From NCBI GenBank assembly GCA_910575475.1, contig CAJTGD010000022.1, positions 35,895-99,894 on the forward strand: a stretch of 64,000 bases of DNA, read 5' to 3'. Below, piece after piece: positions 1 through 8,640 of the stretch. The stretch is from Lachnospiraceae bacterium (GTDB lineage: Bacteria > Bacillota > Clostridia > Lachnospirales > Lachnospiraceae). The notes below the pieces were generated by a model. It saw only the letters and a program-made list of their open reading frames with translations, was not told the origin of the DNA and searched no databases. The position numbers and the translations under genes were made by a program. How positions within the stretch are numbered: position 1 is the first letter of the stretch; every line of letters begins with the position of its first letter.

Positions 1-1942
1 GCCGGTATGTGAGCGCATTTCCTTCCAGCAGTTCCTGGGGCTGGGGGCTGTCCTTATAGATCGTCTTCCGCAGGAATACGACGATCGTGTCAACCAGCGT
101 ATCGAAAAAGCTGGCCTCCACACTTCCCGCGATGGGCAGGATCTTCGCAAGAAAGTCCACCGCATGGTCCAGCACAAAGCAGGCCGCGCCGCAGACAGAG
201 GGAACTACCTTCAGAAGGATGGGACGGTAAAGGAAATCCTCCAGATCCAGCACCCTGGGCCAGTAATTGACATAAGTGGTCTCCCCGTTTTCTTCCTTCC
301 GCAGCATCCAGAGCCTGACCAGCACCACATAGACCGCGGCGCCGATCGCCACCGAGGTCAGACCGCCTTTCAGGTTCACAAGGCTGAAATAAGCCACTTC
401 ATGGACATGCTCCAGCCGGAAAAATCCTTTTACAAACCCGGCCGCCTTGTCCATGGTCAGATGGGGAAGGAGCCCCATCACCGGAAACAGCGCCGCGCTG
501 GCCGTCAGGGCAAAGGCGCTTTTTTTGTTCATATAGCTGCTGCCCATGGCGTCGTACCTGGCCTGTACCTCCGGATCCCGGTTCTTCTCCACGAACACCG
601 CAAAAAATAATTTGCACATATAGGCCACGGTAAATCCGCCGCTCACCAGAAAGACCCATTCGATCAGCTTCATATCCGCCGCCCCCAGGAGCACAGGCGT
701 CACCGCCCCCTCCTTGAGCAGCCCGATATATTCTACGATACTCTCATGGATCAGCGTCTTGCTCACATAGCCGGAAAACAGCGGGATCCCGCCGATCCCC
801 AGCGCGCCGCACAGGTAGATCCCCATGAGGAGCGGTTTCCTTCTTCCGAAGCCCCGGATGTCATTCAGATCCAGCTTATGCAGATTCATGTAAATGACCC
901 CCGCCGTCATGAAGAGCACCAGCTTGAACAGCGAATGATTCATCATGTGGAGAAAACTGCCCTGGACTGCCAGCGCATTTTCCTCTCCCAGAAGACCCTG
1001 CATCCCGATACCGGTCAGGATAAATCCGATCTGGGATACGGAGGAGCATGCCAGCGTCCTCTTGAAATCAACAGAGAACAGGGCAAGCACCGCCCCCGCC
1101 GCCATGGTCAGGACTCCGGTCAGCAGCACGAAAGTGCCCCACACTCCGTCATGGAACAAAATCTGACAGGAGATCACAAGGATCCCGAAGACTCCGGTCT
1201 TTGTCAAAATGCCGGACAGCAGCGCGCTGGCCGGAGCCGGCGCCACCGGATGGGCCTTCGGCAGCCAGATATGGAGCGGAAACGCCCCCGCCTTCGCCGC
1301 GAATCCGAAAAACAGGCATGCCGCCGCAGGGTAAACATATTTTCCCCGGCAGGCATCGTAAAGCTCGCTGATCGTGAGTGTCCCCGCCTGCTGATACAAT
1401 AAAAACAATCCCATCAGCATGACCAGTCCGCCGATCACCGCCACCGCCAGGTAGGTGGCCGCCGCCCGCAGGGATTCCTTCCGCTCATCCTGCGCCACCC
1501 ACACATAGGACGCCAGCGACATCACCTCGAAGAAAATAAAGGTGGTATACAGGTCCGCCGAGAGAAAGACTGCCTCCGTCGCCCCCAGCGTCACCAGCTG
1601 GAACAGGTAATACCGGTTCCGGTTCCGATAATGGGCAAAATATTCCTCCGAGAACAGGCTCGTCATCATCCACATAAAGGCAGCCACCGTGCCGTACAGG
1701 GTACGAAAGCCGTCCGCTGTAAAATGCAGTCCGAACCCGCACACACCGGGGATCGTACAGGAACCGCCGGCCGTACCGTACCGCACCGCGATCCCTGCCG
1801 CCAGGATAAATTCCGCGATTGTGGTCACGCTCACCGCGTAGTCCCGGAGCTTCTTACTTTTTCTTCCTATTATATAAGAGATCAAACCCGCAGCCATCGG
1901 AAAAAACACGGCTGCGGCAAGTGCTAACCTTTGTTGTTCCAT
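1..1942 (-). CDS. Proton-conducting antiporter-like subunit (HyfB/NuoL/MrpA-N type), 3' end outside window
   Basis: An open frame starts at the ATG at 1942-1940 behind AGGAGGTGCGGTGCG and stays open to the left edge, so at least 647 residues are present and the C-terminus is missing. It is a multi-span membrane protein of the proton-conducting transporter family. The expected core is visible: FIFFEVMSL carries the conserved TM5 glutamate, AAKAGAFPLHIWLPKAHP carries the TM7 lysine, and SSVSQIGFI follows. It is longer than its three paralogues upstream, as expected for HyfB or NuoL-like subunits with a C-terminal extension. It is the last visible gene of the antiporter operon. Whether a redox module follows cannot be seen here. 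Family assignment is firm; exact subunit name is inference. Confidence 0.88.
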   Translation of the reverse strand, partial: MEQQRLALAAAVFFPMAAGLISYIIGRKSKKLRDYAVSVTTIAEFILAAGIAVRYGTAGGSCTIPGVCGFGLHFTADGFRTLYGTVAAFMWMMTSLFSEEYFAHYRNRNRYYLFQLVTLGATEAVFLSADLYTTFIFFEVMSLASYVWVAQDERKESLRAAATYLAVAVIGGLVMLMGLFLLYQQAGTLTISELYDACRGKYVYPAAACLFFGFAAKAGAFPLHIWLPKAHPVAPAPASALLSGILTKTGVFGILVISCQILFHDGVWGTFVLLTGVLTMAAGAVLALFSVDFKRTLACSSVSQIGFILTGIGMQGLLGEENALAVQGSFLHMMNHSLFKLVLFMTAGVIYMNLHKLDLNDIRGFGRRKPLLMGIYLCGALGIGGIPLFSGYVSKTLIHESIVEYIGLLKEGAVTPVLLGAADMKLIEWVFLVSGGFTVAYMCKLFFAVFVEKNRDPEVQARYDAMGSSYMNKKSAFALTASAALFPVMGLLPHLTMDKAAGFVKGFFRLEHVHEVAYFSLVNLKGGLTSVAIGAAVYVVLVRLWMLRKEENGETTYVNYWPRVLDLEDFLYRPILLKVVPSVCGAACFVLDHAVDFLAKILPIAGSVEASFFDTLVDTIVVFLRKTIYKDSPQPQELLEGNALTYR

Positions 1943-1981
1943 CGCACCGCACCTCCTGATTCATGTAACGCTTCCTTCTCT

Positions 1982-2035
1982 CTATAATGCAGCGCCCTCT
2001 CGCCAACAGCTCGTGGGCATATCATCGTAAGACAT
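1982..2035 (-). CDS. Candidate 17-residue micro-ORF between antiporter genes
   Basis: ATG at 2035-2033 is preceded by AGAGGAGGAAGGATA, a near-perfect ribosome binding site overlapping the TAG stop of the upstream antiporter gene. The frame encodes MSYDDMPTSCWREGAAL and ends in TAG at 1984-1982. The gap between the two antiporter genes contains a sister micro-ORF one gene upstream (3543-3614), which shares DDMP and EGA at the same relative places. Translation is plausible from the signal, but function is unknown; it could be a leader peptide or coupling device for the next gene, which starts 39 bp after the stop codon. Too short for annotation pipelines. Confidence 0.4.
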   Translation of the reverse strand: MSYDDMPTSCWREGAAL

Positions 2036-2048
2036 TATCCTTCCTCCT

Positions 2049-3527
2049 CTAATAAACTCCCGCCGCAATATCCCGCAGGAAGGCGATCAGCGGTTCCGAG
2101 CACAGCCCGATACCGAGCACCGCCGCCGCAAAGCAGACCAGCGGGAAGCACATTTTCCAGCCGGGGTCCGTTACCCCTTCCACGCTCCGGGGATCGAATT
2201 CCCTTCCCGGGAAAAATGCCCGGATCACGATCGACATCATATAGATGGCGGTCAGCAGCGCGGAGATCAGAAGGCATCCGATCCCGAAATAGGCCATCAC
2301 ATTTTCACTTTCCACCGCCGCGCCCGCCAGGTTCCACTTGCTGATGAAGCCCGCCAGTCCTGGCGCCCCCATCAGACCCAGGGCCGATACGGTAAAGCAG
2401 CCGAATACCACCGGCATCCTCCGTCCGAATCCGTTCAGCTCATAGATATATTTTTTGTCCGTCTGGTGCATGATGGCGCCCGCACAGAGGAAGGAACCGA
2501 TCTTCATAAACGCATGGCACACCATATGCGCCATTGCCCCCACCATCCCTGCCGGGGTCATCATCGACGCGCCCAGGATGATGTAGGACAGGTTGCTCAC
2601 CGTAGAATAGGCCAGCCGCCGTTTGATGTGCTGCTCCTTGACCGCCCGGCTGCACCCGTATACGATCGTAAACATGGCAAATCCCATGACAATGGGCTGC
2701 ACCCACGTCCCCCTCAGAAATTCCACCCCGAAGCTGTAGTAGGTCAGGCGCAGGATGGCAAACACCCCCGCCTTCACCACCGCCACCGCATGGAGCAGGG
2801 CCGTCACCGGGGTGGGTGCCACACCGGCCTGGGGCAGCCAGGCGCTCATCGGAAAAATGGCCGCTTTCACGCCAAACCCGAAAAATGCCATCAGGTATAC
2901 GAACAGGAGCTGGTTGGTCTCCCCGCCGATGACCGCCGGATTCAGTACGCCGCCCAGGGTAAATTCTATGGTATCGCTATTGACCATCAGAAAAACGATG
3001 GCGATCAGGGCAAATGCCGCGCCGCCCAGCGACATATAGAGATACTGCCGCACCGCCAGAACCGCCTCACGCACCAGCGTGTGCAGGATCAGCGGCACCG
3101 TTACCAGGGTCAGGAGCTCATAAAAGAGATACATACTGAGCATGTCCGACGCGAACGCCACTCCCAGCGTGACCCCGTAGGTCATGCTGTAAAACATGAA
3201 AAAGATCTTCTCATGCCCCTCATGCTCCATATACTCGAAGGAATACAGCATGGCAAAGGGCCAGAGAATCGACACCAGTCCCCCGAACAGCATGGCCAGC
3301 CCATCGATCCGGAAGGAAATGGAGAGCCCCCGCACAAAATAGACCAGATGCAGGGTCTCGGTGGTCCCATGGGCCAAGGCCGTCAGGACAATCGCCGAGG
3401 TCGCCACCGTCAGCGTTTCCAGATAAATGAGCATCCCCTTTCTGGAACGGAAGGGAAGCACCGGCGTCAGGGCGCCCCCAAGTATGGGAAGCAGAATGGC
3501 TGCCACAATCCAATATTGACTCATCAC
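2049..3527 (-). CDS. Proton-conducting antiporter subunit, MrpD/NuoM family (third paralogue)
   Basis: A 492-residue polytopic membrane protein in the proton-conducting transporter family. The first codon is GTG at 3527 with an ATG next to it, behind GAAGGGGAAAT. The TM5 motif YLFYELLTL puts the conserved Glu near residue 137, followed by the loop-and-helix motif GVKAAIFPMSAWLPQAG with the TM7 Lys and by LAYSTVSNLSY. The length matches MrpD or MbhH subunits of about 490 residues. It is the third of four large antiporter-like subunits in the operon and lies between two short intergenic regions that each encode a micro-ORF. Expected role: one ion channel of a Mrp/Mbh-type cation/proton pump. 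Which ion it moves cannot be read from the sequence. Confidence 0.92.
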   Translation of the reverse strand: MMSQYWIVAAILLPILGGALTPVLPFRSRKGMLIYLETLTVATSAIVLTALAHGTTETLHLVYFVRGLSISFRIDGLAMLFGGLVSILWPFAMLYSFEYMEHEGHEKIFFMFYSMTYGVTLGVAFASDMLSMYLFYELLTLVTVPLILHTLVREAVLAVRQYLYMSLGGAAFALIAIVFLMVNSDTIEFTLGGVLNPAVIGGETNQLLFVYLMAFFGFGVKAAIFPMSAWLPQAGVAPTPVTALLHAVAVVKAGVFAILRLTYYSFGVEFLRGTWVQPIVMGFAMFTIVYGCSRAVKEQHIKRRLAYSTVSNLSYIILGASMMTPAGMVGAMAHMVCHAFMKIGSFLCAGAIMHQTDKKYIYELNGFGRRMPVVFGCFTVSALGLMGAPGLAGFISKWNLAGAAVESENVMAYFGIGCLLISALLTAIYMMSIVIRAFFPGREFDPRSVEGVTDPGWKMCFPLVCFAAAVLGIGLCSEPLIAFLRDIAAGVY

Positions 3528-3542
3528 ACATTTCCCCTTCTT

Positions 3543-3614
3543 TCAATAAGGTATCGCCCCCTCACTGACGTTCGAGGGCATGTCGTCGGAAGGCATTTTC
3601 AAAATGCTTCGCAT
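3543..3614 (-). CDS. Candidate 23-residue micro-ORF, sister of the one at 1982-2035
   Basis: ATG at 3614-3612 follows GAGGAGGAAGGCC, which overlaps the TGA stop of the preceding antiporter gene exactly as in the sister locus. The frame starts MRSILK and continues MPSDDMPSNVSEGAIPY before a TGA at 3545-3543; a second in-frame ATG opens the MPSDD part. The part shared with the sister ORF is M-x-x-DDMP-[ST], then EGA. The first codons also form the inner part of a strong hairpin (3588-3623), so translation and RNA folding would compete. Function unknown. The alternative is a decayed intergenic repeat that keeps an open frame by chance. Confidence 0.38.
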   Translation of the reverse strand: MRSILKMPSDDMPSNVSEGAIPY

Positions 3615-3623
3615 TGGCCTTCC
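3588..3623. repeat. Nested inverted repeat with GCGAAGC loop
   Basis: GGAAGGC at 3588-3594 pairs with GCCTTCC at 3617-3623. Inside lie a 15-bp near-perfect palindrome, GCATTTTCAAAATGC (3593-3607), and on the minus strand AATGCGAAGCATT, a stem closed by the GCGAAGC mini-hairpin sequence. The element covers the ribosome binding region and first codons of the micro-ORF at 3543-3614. A related nested hairpin with the same loop occurs at 36876-36910. Confidence 0.6.
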
Positions 3624-3626
3624 TCC

Positions 3627-5102
3627 TCATAACAACGTTTCTATAATTTGATTCAGGTACTGGATCAGCGGATTCGGGAATAGGCCGAGGAGCACGGAAA
3701 GTCCTGCTAATATCAGCAGCGGAACCACCATCACTCCCGACGGCTCCTTTTTCTGCAGCCCCTCGTAATCATAATCCGCTCCCGGCAGGAAGCCCCGGAT
3801 CGTGATCGGCAGGAGATATCCCGCCGTCAGCAGGGCGCTGACCAGAAGGATCACCGGCCCTAGCCAGGAAAAGACCGGGATGCCGGATTCCAGCGAACCT
3901 CCCGCCAGATACCATTTGCTGATAAATCCGCTGGCCGGGGGGATCCCCACCAAGGCCAGGGACGCGAACGTGTAGCACCAGGCCGTCACCGGCATTTCCT
4001 TGCCGATCCCGGTCAGCTCGTCCACGCGGGTTCTTCCGGTTTTATAAATGACCGCGCCTGCGCTCAGAAACAGACAGGACTTGATACAGGCATGAAAGAC
4101 CACATGGAGCAGGGATCCGGTCATGGCTTCTGGATTCAATAACGCCAGTCCGAATAAAATGTAGGAAATCTGGCTTACCGTGGAATAGGCCAGCCGTTTT
4201 TTCATCACCTTTTCCCTGTAAGCCAGCATGGAGCCCATAAAGACCGTGATCAGCGTCAAAGTCAGCCAGGCGGTCTGCACCCAGGTCCCCCGGATCACTT
4301 CCGGTCCCACTACATAGAAAATCACACGGACGATCCCAAGCACTCCCATCTTCACGACCAGGCCCGACAGCACGGCGCTGGCCGGGGCAGGTGCCACCGG
4401 ATGGGCCGTGGGAAGCCACGCGTGCATGGGAAACATCCCAGCCTTCACGCCGAATCCCAGGATCATCAAAAATACCACCGCAAGCATCAGCGCGGAATGT
4501 CCGCCCGCCGCCTCCAATCCGCTCCCTCCTGCCGTAAAGTCCAGTGTCCCGGCATAGCGGTTCAGGAAATAGATTCCGAAGAGGACCAGATAGGCGCCGC
4601 ACAGGGAATAAAACAGGTACTTTAAGCCTGCCATGATGGCTTCCCTTGATTTGTTATGCATGATCAGGGGAAGGGTAGTCAGCGTCATCATTTCGTAAAA
4701 CATATAATAAGTCACCAGATTTCCGGAAAAGCACAGCGCCATCAGCACGCCGTACACCAGCACATAGAATCCGAAATACCGTTTTTCTTCCTTTTCATGC
4801 TTCATATATTCGCAGGAAAAAATGCCTGCCATCAGCCATACCACCGTGATCACCGCGGCAAACACCCGTCCCAGCGGATCCACATGGAAATACACCTCCA
4901 GGCTGCCGCCGAACTGCAGAAGATGTAGCTCTGCCTCCCCCCCTGCGGCCACCGCAAGGGCGCAGAGCATGGAGACCGCCAGTGAAAGAAAGGATACGCC
5001 CAGCAGCAGGTTCCGCTTTTTCAGTCCCGGAAAAAACAGGATCAAAACGCCGCAGGCAATCGGCAGAAATACCGCCAAAATCAACCAGATATTGAAGTTC
5101 AT
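3627..5102 (-). CDS. Proton-conducting antiporter subunit, MrpD/NuoM family (second paralogue)
   Basis: A 491-residue polytopic membrane protein. The TM5 motif YMFYEMMTL places the conserved Glu at about residue 137, and GFGVKAGMFPMHAWLP places the TM7 Lys at about 220. The downstream segment AHPVAPAPASAVLSG and the LAYSTVSQISYI motif are typical of MrpD, NuoM and MbhH subunits. Its stop codon is part of the ribosome binding site of a micro-ORF. It sits 16 bp after the first MrpD-like gene, so the two are clearly co-transcribed. Together with the genes at 1-1942, 2049-3527 and 5119-6630 it gives this complex four candidate ion channels. The role of each paralogue cannot be separated from sequence alone. 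Confidence 0.93.
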   Translation of the reverse strand: MNFNIWLILAVFLPIACGVLILFFPGLKKRNLLLGVSFLSLAVSMLCALAVAAGGEAELHLLQFGGSLEVYFHVDPLGRVFAAVITVVWLMAGIFSCEYMKHEKEEKRYFGFYVLVYGVLMALCFSGNLVTYYMFYEMMTLTTLPLIMHNKSREAIMAGLKYLFYSLCGAYLVLFGIYFLNRYAGTLDFTAGGSGLEAAGGHSALMLAVVFLMILGFGVKAGMFPMHAWLPTAHPVAPAPASAVLSGLVVKMGVLGIVRVIFYVVGPEVIRGTWVQTAWLTLTLITVFMGSMLAYREKVMKKRLAYSTVSQISYILFGLALLNPEAMTGSLLHVVFHACIKSCLFLSAGAVIYKTGRTRVDELTGIGKEMPVTAWCYTFASLALVGIPPASGFISKWYLAGGSLESGIPVFSWLGPVILLVSALLTAGYLLPITIRGFLPGADYDYEGLQKKEPSGVMVVPLLILAGLSVLLGLFPNPLIQYLNQIIETLL

Positions 5103-5118
5103 GTATGCGTCTCCTTCC

Positions 5119-6630
5119 TTATATAAAGTGAATCAGTCCGGTCTCGATGATGCCGATGATCGGCTCCGACATCATGCCCAACACCAGATTGATGAGGATA
5201 AACAAAATAATCGTAATGGTATACAGTCTCTGCTGTCCTGCCTTCATCGTAAAATAACCTTTTTCCGCTTCTACCTCCCGCTTCTCCGGCACATAGATCC
5301 GCACCACGGTTTTCAGGAAATAGATCGCGTTCAGGATGGTACTGACCGCAAGAACGATCAGCGTGGGCATCATTTTATGGGTGGGATGCATGACCGCCGC
5401 CTCCGCAAAGAGCAGCTTGCTCACGAACCCGGAAAACAGCGGGATCCCCACCATGGACATGGCTCCGACGGAAAATCCCACACCCGCCACCTTGTTGCGG
5501 TAAGCGGAGCCTGTCAGGTCAAAGAAGTTCCTGCTTCCCGCCGACACGTCGGTCAGTCCGATAGCGGAAACAAACAGCAGGGACTTGGTCGCCGCATGGG
5601 CCAGGATATGGAAAATGCTTGCCACCATCCCTTCCGTCGTCCCCAGGCCGAAGCCCATGTAAATATATCCGATCTGGGCCACCGAGGAAAATGCGATCAT
5701 CCGGCGGATGTCTTTTTCCCAGATGGCGCTGATGGAACCGAAGATCATGCCGCTCAGCCCGAACAGGAACAACACGTTTGGAATCTTGCTCCCCACGATG
5801 ATATCAAACCCTACCACGCGGTAGAAAATTTTGATCAGCAGGAAAATATATCCCTTGGACACCAGGCTGGACAGCATCGCCGCCGAGGATACCGTGGAAT
5901 ATCCGTAAGCGTCCGGAAGCCAGGCATGGAACGGGAACAGCGCGCTCTTGATGGCCAGTCCCACCGTTACAAGCCCGATGGTGATGGTCAGCGGAATCTG
6001 ATAGGTGCCCGCCGCCATGATGGCCGCCACGCTTTCCTTGATATTGGACATCAGAAGGTGCCCCGTCAGGTCGTAAAGCATGCAGATCCCCATCAGCAGC
6101 AGACCGGACCCCAGCAGGCTCATGATCATGTAGCGGACCGCCGCCTCAATGGTCCTTCCGTTCTGCCGGATCATGATCAGCCCGCAGGCGGCAATGGTGT
6201 TGATCTCCACAAATACATAAGCCGTGAAAAGGTCGTTTGTGTAGACCAGCGCCAGCAGAGAGCTCAGCAGCAGATCCGTCAGGATATAATAAATATTGTG
6301 CTTCGTCACTTCCACTTCATCGAATAATTTTTTACGCCCGCCCAGCATGGACAGGAGCATGATGACGCAGAAAAACAGAGCCATCCCCGCTTCCAGCGCT
6401 CCGGCCCGGATCTCATTTCCCCAGGGCGCGGGAAAATGTCCCATCATAAAGGTATAGCTTCCCCCCGTCCGCATCAGCCAGGACAGGAGCCACGCGGAGG
6501 CTGCGCCGATCACCAGGATGACCGCCGTATTCAGCCGTTTCGCCGCTTTTCCCGGAAGGATGGAGGACACGATCCCGGAAAACATGGACAGCATGATGGA
6601 AAAGAACGGTACATTTTGTACAAATGCCAT
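5119..6630 (-). CDS. Proton-conducting antiporter subunit, MrpD/MbhH family (first paralogue)
   Basis: A 503-residue membrane protein starting directly at the stop of the MrpC-like gene (TAAATG), with GGAGGGCATCTAA as ribosome binding site. The TM5 glutamate is in YVFVEINTIAACG (about residue 142); ALFPFHAWLPDAYGYSTV and IAFSSVAQIGYIYMG are the diagnostic MrpD/MbhH segments. The DAYGYST variant in place of the AHPVAPAP seen in the next subunit shows it is a diverged paralogue rather than a recent copy. It lies next to mrpC, the usual MrpC-MrpD order, so it is the best candidate for the true MrpD equivalent. Predicted function: Na+/H+ or H+ translocation in the inner part of the pump. Confidence 0.93.
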   Translation of the reverse strand: MAFVQNVPFFSIMLSMFSGIVSSILPGKAAKRLNTAVILVIGAASAWLLSWLMRTGGSYTFMMGHFPAPWGNEIRAGALEAGMALFFCVIMLLSMLGGRKKLFDEVEVTKHNIYYILTDLLLSSLLALVYTNDLFTAYVFVEINTIAACGLIMIRQNGRTIEAAVRYMIMSLLGSGLLLMGICMLYDLTGHLLMSNIKESVAAIMAAGTYQIPLTITIGLVTVGLAIKSALFPFHAWLPDAYGYSTVSSAAMLSSLVSKGYIFLLIKIFYRVVGFDIIVGSKIPNVLFLFGLSGMIFGSISAIWEKDIRRMIAFSSVAQIGYIYMGFGLGTTEGMVASIFHILAHAATKSLLFVSAIGLTDVSAGSRNFFDLTGSAYRNKVAGVGFSVGAMSMVGIPLFSGFVSKLLFAEAAVMHPTHKMMPTLIVLAVSTILNAIYFLKTVVRIYVPEKREVEAEKGYFTMKAGQQRLYTITIILFILINLVLGMMSEPIIGIIETGLIHFI

Positions 6631-7008
6631 TTAGATGCCCTCCTTTTTCAACCGCGAAGAGATTTCATCCAGATCCAGCGTGTGATACCGCTTGTACAGG
6701 CGTACCGTCAGGGACAGCATCAGAGCCGTCACGGAGACGGAGACCACGATGCCGGTCAGCACCAGGCCGCTGGGAATGGGATTGATGTAGGCTTCCACCT
6801 CCTGCACTCCGTCCACTACGATAGGCGCGGTCCTTCCTTCAATATAGCCTTTGATCGCCAGAAACAGATAGACTGCCGTGTCCATAATGTTCAGGCCGAT
6901 GATTTTTTTGATCAGATTCTTCTGGAGCAGCAGGTTCGCGAACCCGATCCCAAACAGAATCATGGCAACAACTTCCCCCAGATTGGGGAGCAAATTGGAA
7001 CCAAACAT
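6631..7008 (-). CDS. mrpC: Cation/proton antiporter subunit C (MrpC/NuoK-like)
   Basis: 125 residues with three predicted membrane helices, the normal size and topology of MrpC, a NuoK homologue. The segment GIGFANLLLQKNLIKKIIGL and the helix rich in small residues, SGLVLTGIVVSVSVTALML, are typical. It lies 3 bp after the MrpB/MbhE-like gene and abuts the MrpD-like gene, the classical B-C-D order of Mrp operons. In the complex it packs beside MrpD and is needed for ion transport. The C-terminus ends in the charged KKEGI. Confidence 0.9.
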   Translation of the reverse strand: MFGSNLLPNLGEVVAMILFGIGFANLLLQKNLIKKIIGLNIMDTAVYLFLAIKGYIEGRTAPIVVDGVQEVEAYINPIPSGLVLTGIVVSVSVTALMLSLTVRLYKRYHTLDLDEISSRLKKEGI

Positions 7009-7011
7009 TTT

Positions 7012-7983
7012 TCAGAATCCTCCTTTTCGAAACAGTGCGAAGAACGCATACATCGTACATGCGACCACCAGGCCGACACAGATGTTCAGGGGCAGGATCA
7101 GGCCGCTGCTGATGATCGCTCCCGGCGTTCCCAGCGGGATCCCGCTCTCCAGATGATGCGCTCCGGTATAAAAGGAATAGCTTTTTGCCAGGCAGTAAAA
7201 GAGCAGCGCCCCGAAGCTGACCGCCTTGTAGGTCTTTTCCGTAAAAAACCGCTCTGTCTTCTCGAATCCAAATGCGTTCAGGTACAGGATCAGCCCTGCC
7301 CCTATGATGGCCCCGCCGGAAAATCCTCCTCCCGGCGAAAGATGTCCGTTCAGAATGATATAAATGCCGAAGAGCATGATGATAGGCACCAGGATCCTGG
7401 CTGCCATCTGCAGGATGGCATCTTTCTTTGGTTCGTAAAAGCTGTCCCTGCGCTCCTCGTCCTCCGCGCTGCCCTTTCCCTTCTTTTTATCATTGCGCAG
7501 CAGGATCAGGACCGTACAGGTGGCGATAAAAAGCACATTGGATTCTCCAAAGGTGTCGAACGCACGGTAATCCAGGATCATGCCCGTCACAATATTGACG
7601 GCCCCCGTATCCTGCAGCCCGTCCTCGATATACTTTGCCGCCACCTCATTACTTGCCGGATTGCTGGCGGAGCCGATCGGCGGGAGGTAGGAAACCTCCA
7701 CGATCAGGATCAGGACCAGCACGGTACAGCAGAGCACGGCCGCCATTTTATAAAAGCGCTGAAAAAAACGGTATACCCGGTTATGCTCCGTATCATAGGT
7801 TCGCGTCATCACCTCGTCCAGATCATGCTCATACCGTTCCAGCTGCTTGCGGTCCGGTTTGTATTCCTCCCGCGGGATCACTTCCATATTATCCAGATAA
7901 AGATCCTTTTCCCCGCTGAGCCAGTGCTTCATACGAACGATCCGCTGACGTTTGTATTCTTCCTCGGATATTTTTCTACTCAT
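7012..7983 (-). CDS. MnhB/MbhE-type subunit of the antiporter complex
   Basis: The start chosen is the ATG at 7983, because GGAGGACGAGG lies about ten bases upstream; the frame is open further up but without a comparable site. The 323-residue product has a charged N-terminal domain of about 85 residues, then a first helix near VLCCTVLVLILIVEV, a loop with FDTFGESNVLF, and a C-terminal MnhB domain with LSPGGGFSGGAIIGAGLIL, the hallmark of MrpB/MnhB and MbhE/F. It therefore looks like a fused MbhE-MbhF-type subunit. The start overlaps the end of the DUF4040 gene by 8 bp, pointing to translational coupling. The soluble N-terminal extension is unusual for MnhB and unexplained. Confidence 0.87.
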   Translation of the reverse strand: MSRKISEEEYKRQRIVRMKHWLSGEKDLYLDNMEVIPREEYKPDRKQLERYEHDLDEVMTRTYDTEHNRVYRFFQRFYKMAAVLCCTVLVLILIVEVSYLPPIGSASNPASNEVAAKYIEDGLQDTGAVNIVTGMILDYRAFDTFGESNVLFIATCTVLILLRNDKKKGKGSAEDEERRDSFYEPKKDAILQMAARILVPIIMLFGIYIILNGHLSPGGGFSGGAIIGAGLILYLNAFGFEKTERFFTEKTYKAVSFGALLFYCLAKSYSFYTGAHHLESGIPLGTPGAIISSGLILPLNICVGLVVACTMYAFFALFRKGGF

Positions 7984-8236
7984 CGGTTTCCTCGTCCTCC
8001 TCTCCAAGGGCATGGATCTTCTTCAATGTGACAAAGAACAATACGCTGGTCACTCCGGCACCCACTGCCGCTTCTGTAATGGCAAGATCCGGGGATTCCA
8101 GAAGGATCCAGATGATCGACATGACCAGGCTGTACGACATGAAGATCAGAATCGAATTAAGAAGGTTTCTGGAAAAGCTGACGGAGATGGCACAGACTAC
8201 CAAAAAGCCCATCAGGATATATTCAAATATCGCCAT
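7976..8236 (-). CDS. DUF4040/MbhD-type small membrane subunit
   Basis: 86 residues with two or three hydrophobic helices and an acidic tail (ALGEEDEETDE). The segment ESPDLAITEAAVGAGVTSVLFFVTL is the DUF4040 signature, found at the C-terminus of MrpA in classical Mrp complexes and as a separate protein in archaeal-type Mbh/Mbs pumps (MbhD). Here it is free-standing, so the MrpA function is split. The ATG overlaps the stop of mrpG (TAATG) and its own end overlaps the next start. All of this places it in the membrane arm of the same complex. Confidence 0.88.
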   Translation of the reverse strand: MAIFEYILMGFLVVCAISVSFSRNLLNSILIFMSYSLVMSIIWILLESPDLAITEAAVGAGVTSVLFFVTLKKIHALGEEDEETDE

Positions 8237-8640
8237 TACTTTTCCTCCTCTGCTTTGTGTTGATCTGCGTATATGATCTCCCTCTGATCCTCATCCCAGA
8301 GGTGCTCCATGATTCCTTCCTCCAGTTCACAGCACCGTTCCAGATGCGGATTGGTAGTCGCTTCCAGACGTGCGATCAGGTGGGAGGATACTGGAGAGGC
8401 ATTCCACAAAAACACGATGATCAGCGCCATTTTCAGAGATGCGAAATTCCATCCCGACAGGATGATCAGGCCCACCAAGGAAATGCCGATGCCCAGCGTA
8501 TCTCCCATTGCCGCCGCATGCATCCGGTTCAGGACATAATCAAATTTAAAGACGCCGAAAACCTGCACGGCAAAAACGCCGAGTCCTGCCAGCAGGAACG
8601 CAACGCCGAGTGTAAACTGCAGCCATTCGATGAGGATCAT
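8236..8640 (-). CDS. mrpG: Cation/proton antiporter subunit G (MrpG/MnhG)
   Basis: 134 residues: three membrane helices in the first 90 residues followed by a charged cytoplasmic tail. The MrpG signature is visible as FDYVLNRMHAAAMGDTLG, and the third helix ends at SPVSSHLIARLE. The tail of about 40 residues (LERCCELEEGIMEHLWDEDQ) is longer than in typical MrpG of 110-120 residues. It overlaps mrpF by 4 bp and the DUF4040 gene by 1 bp. Role: accessory membrane subunit needed for assembly and activity of the antiporter. Confidence 0.9.
   Translation of the reverse strand: MILIEWLQFTLGVAFLLAGLGVFAVQVFGVFKFDYVLNRMHAAAMGDTLGIGISLVGLIILSGWNFASLKMALIIVFLWNASPVSSHLIARLEATTNPHLERCCELEEGIMEHLWDEDQREIIYADQHKAEEEK

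Noticed and set aside
2466..8031. Long plus-strand open frames opposite the antiporter genes (up to 531 codons)
   Set aside because: They are antisense shadows of GC-rich membrane-protein genes: rich in His, Arg, Gln and Pro, with no domains or binding sites.
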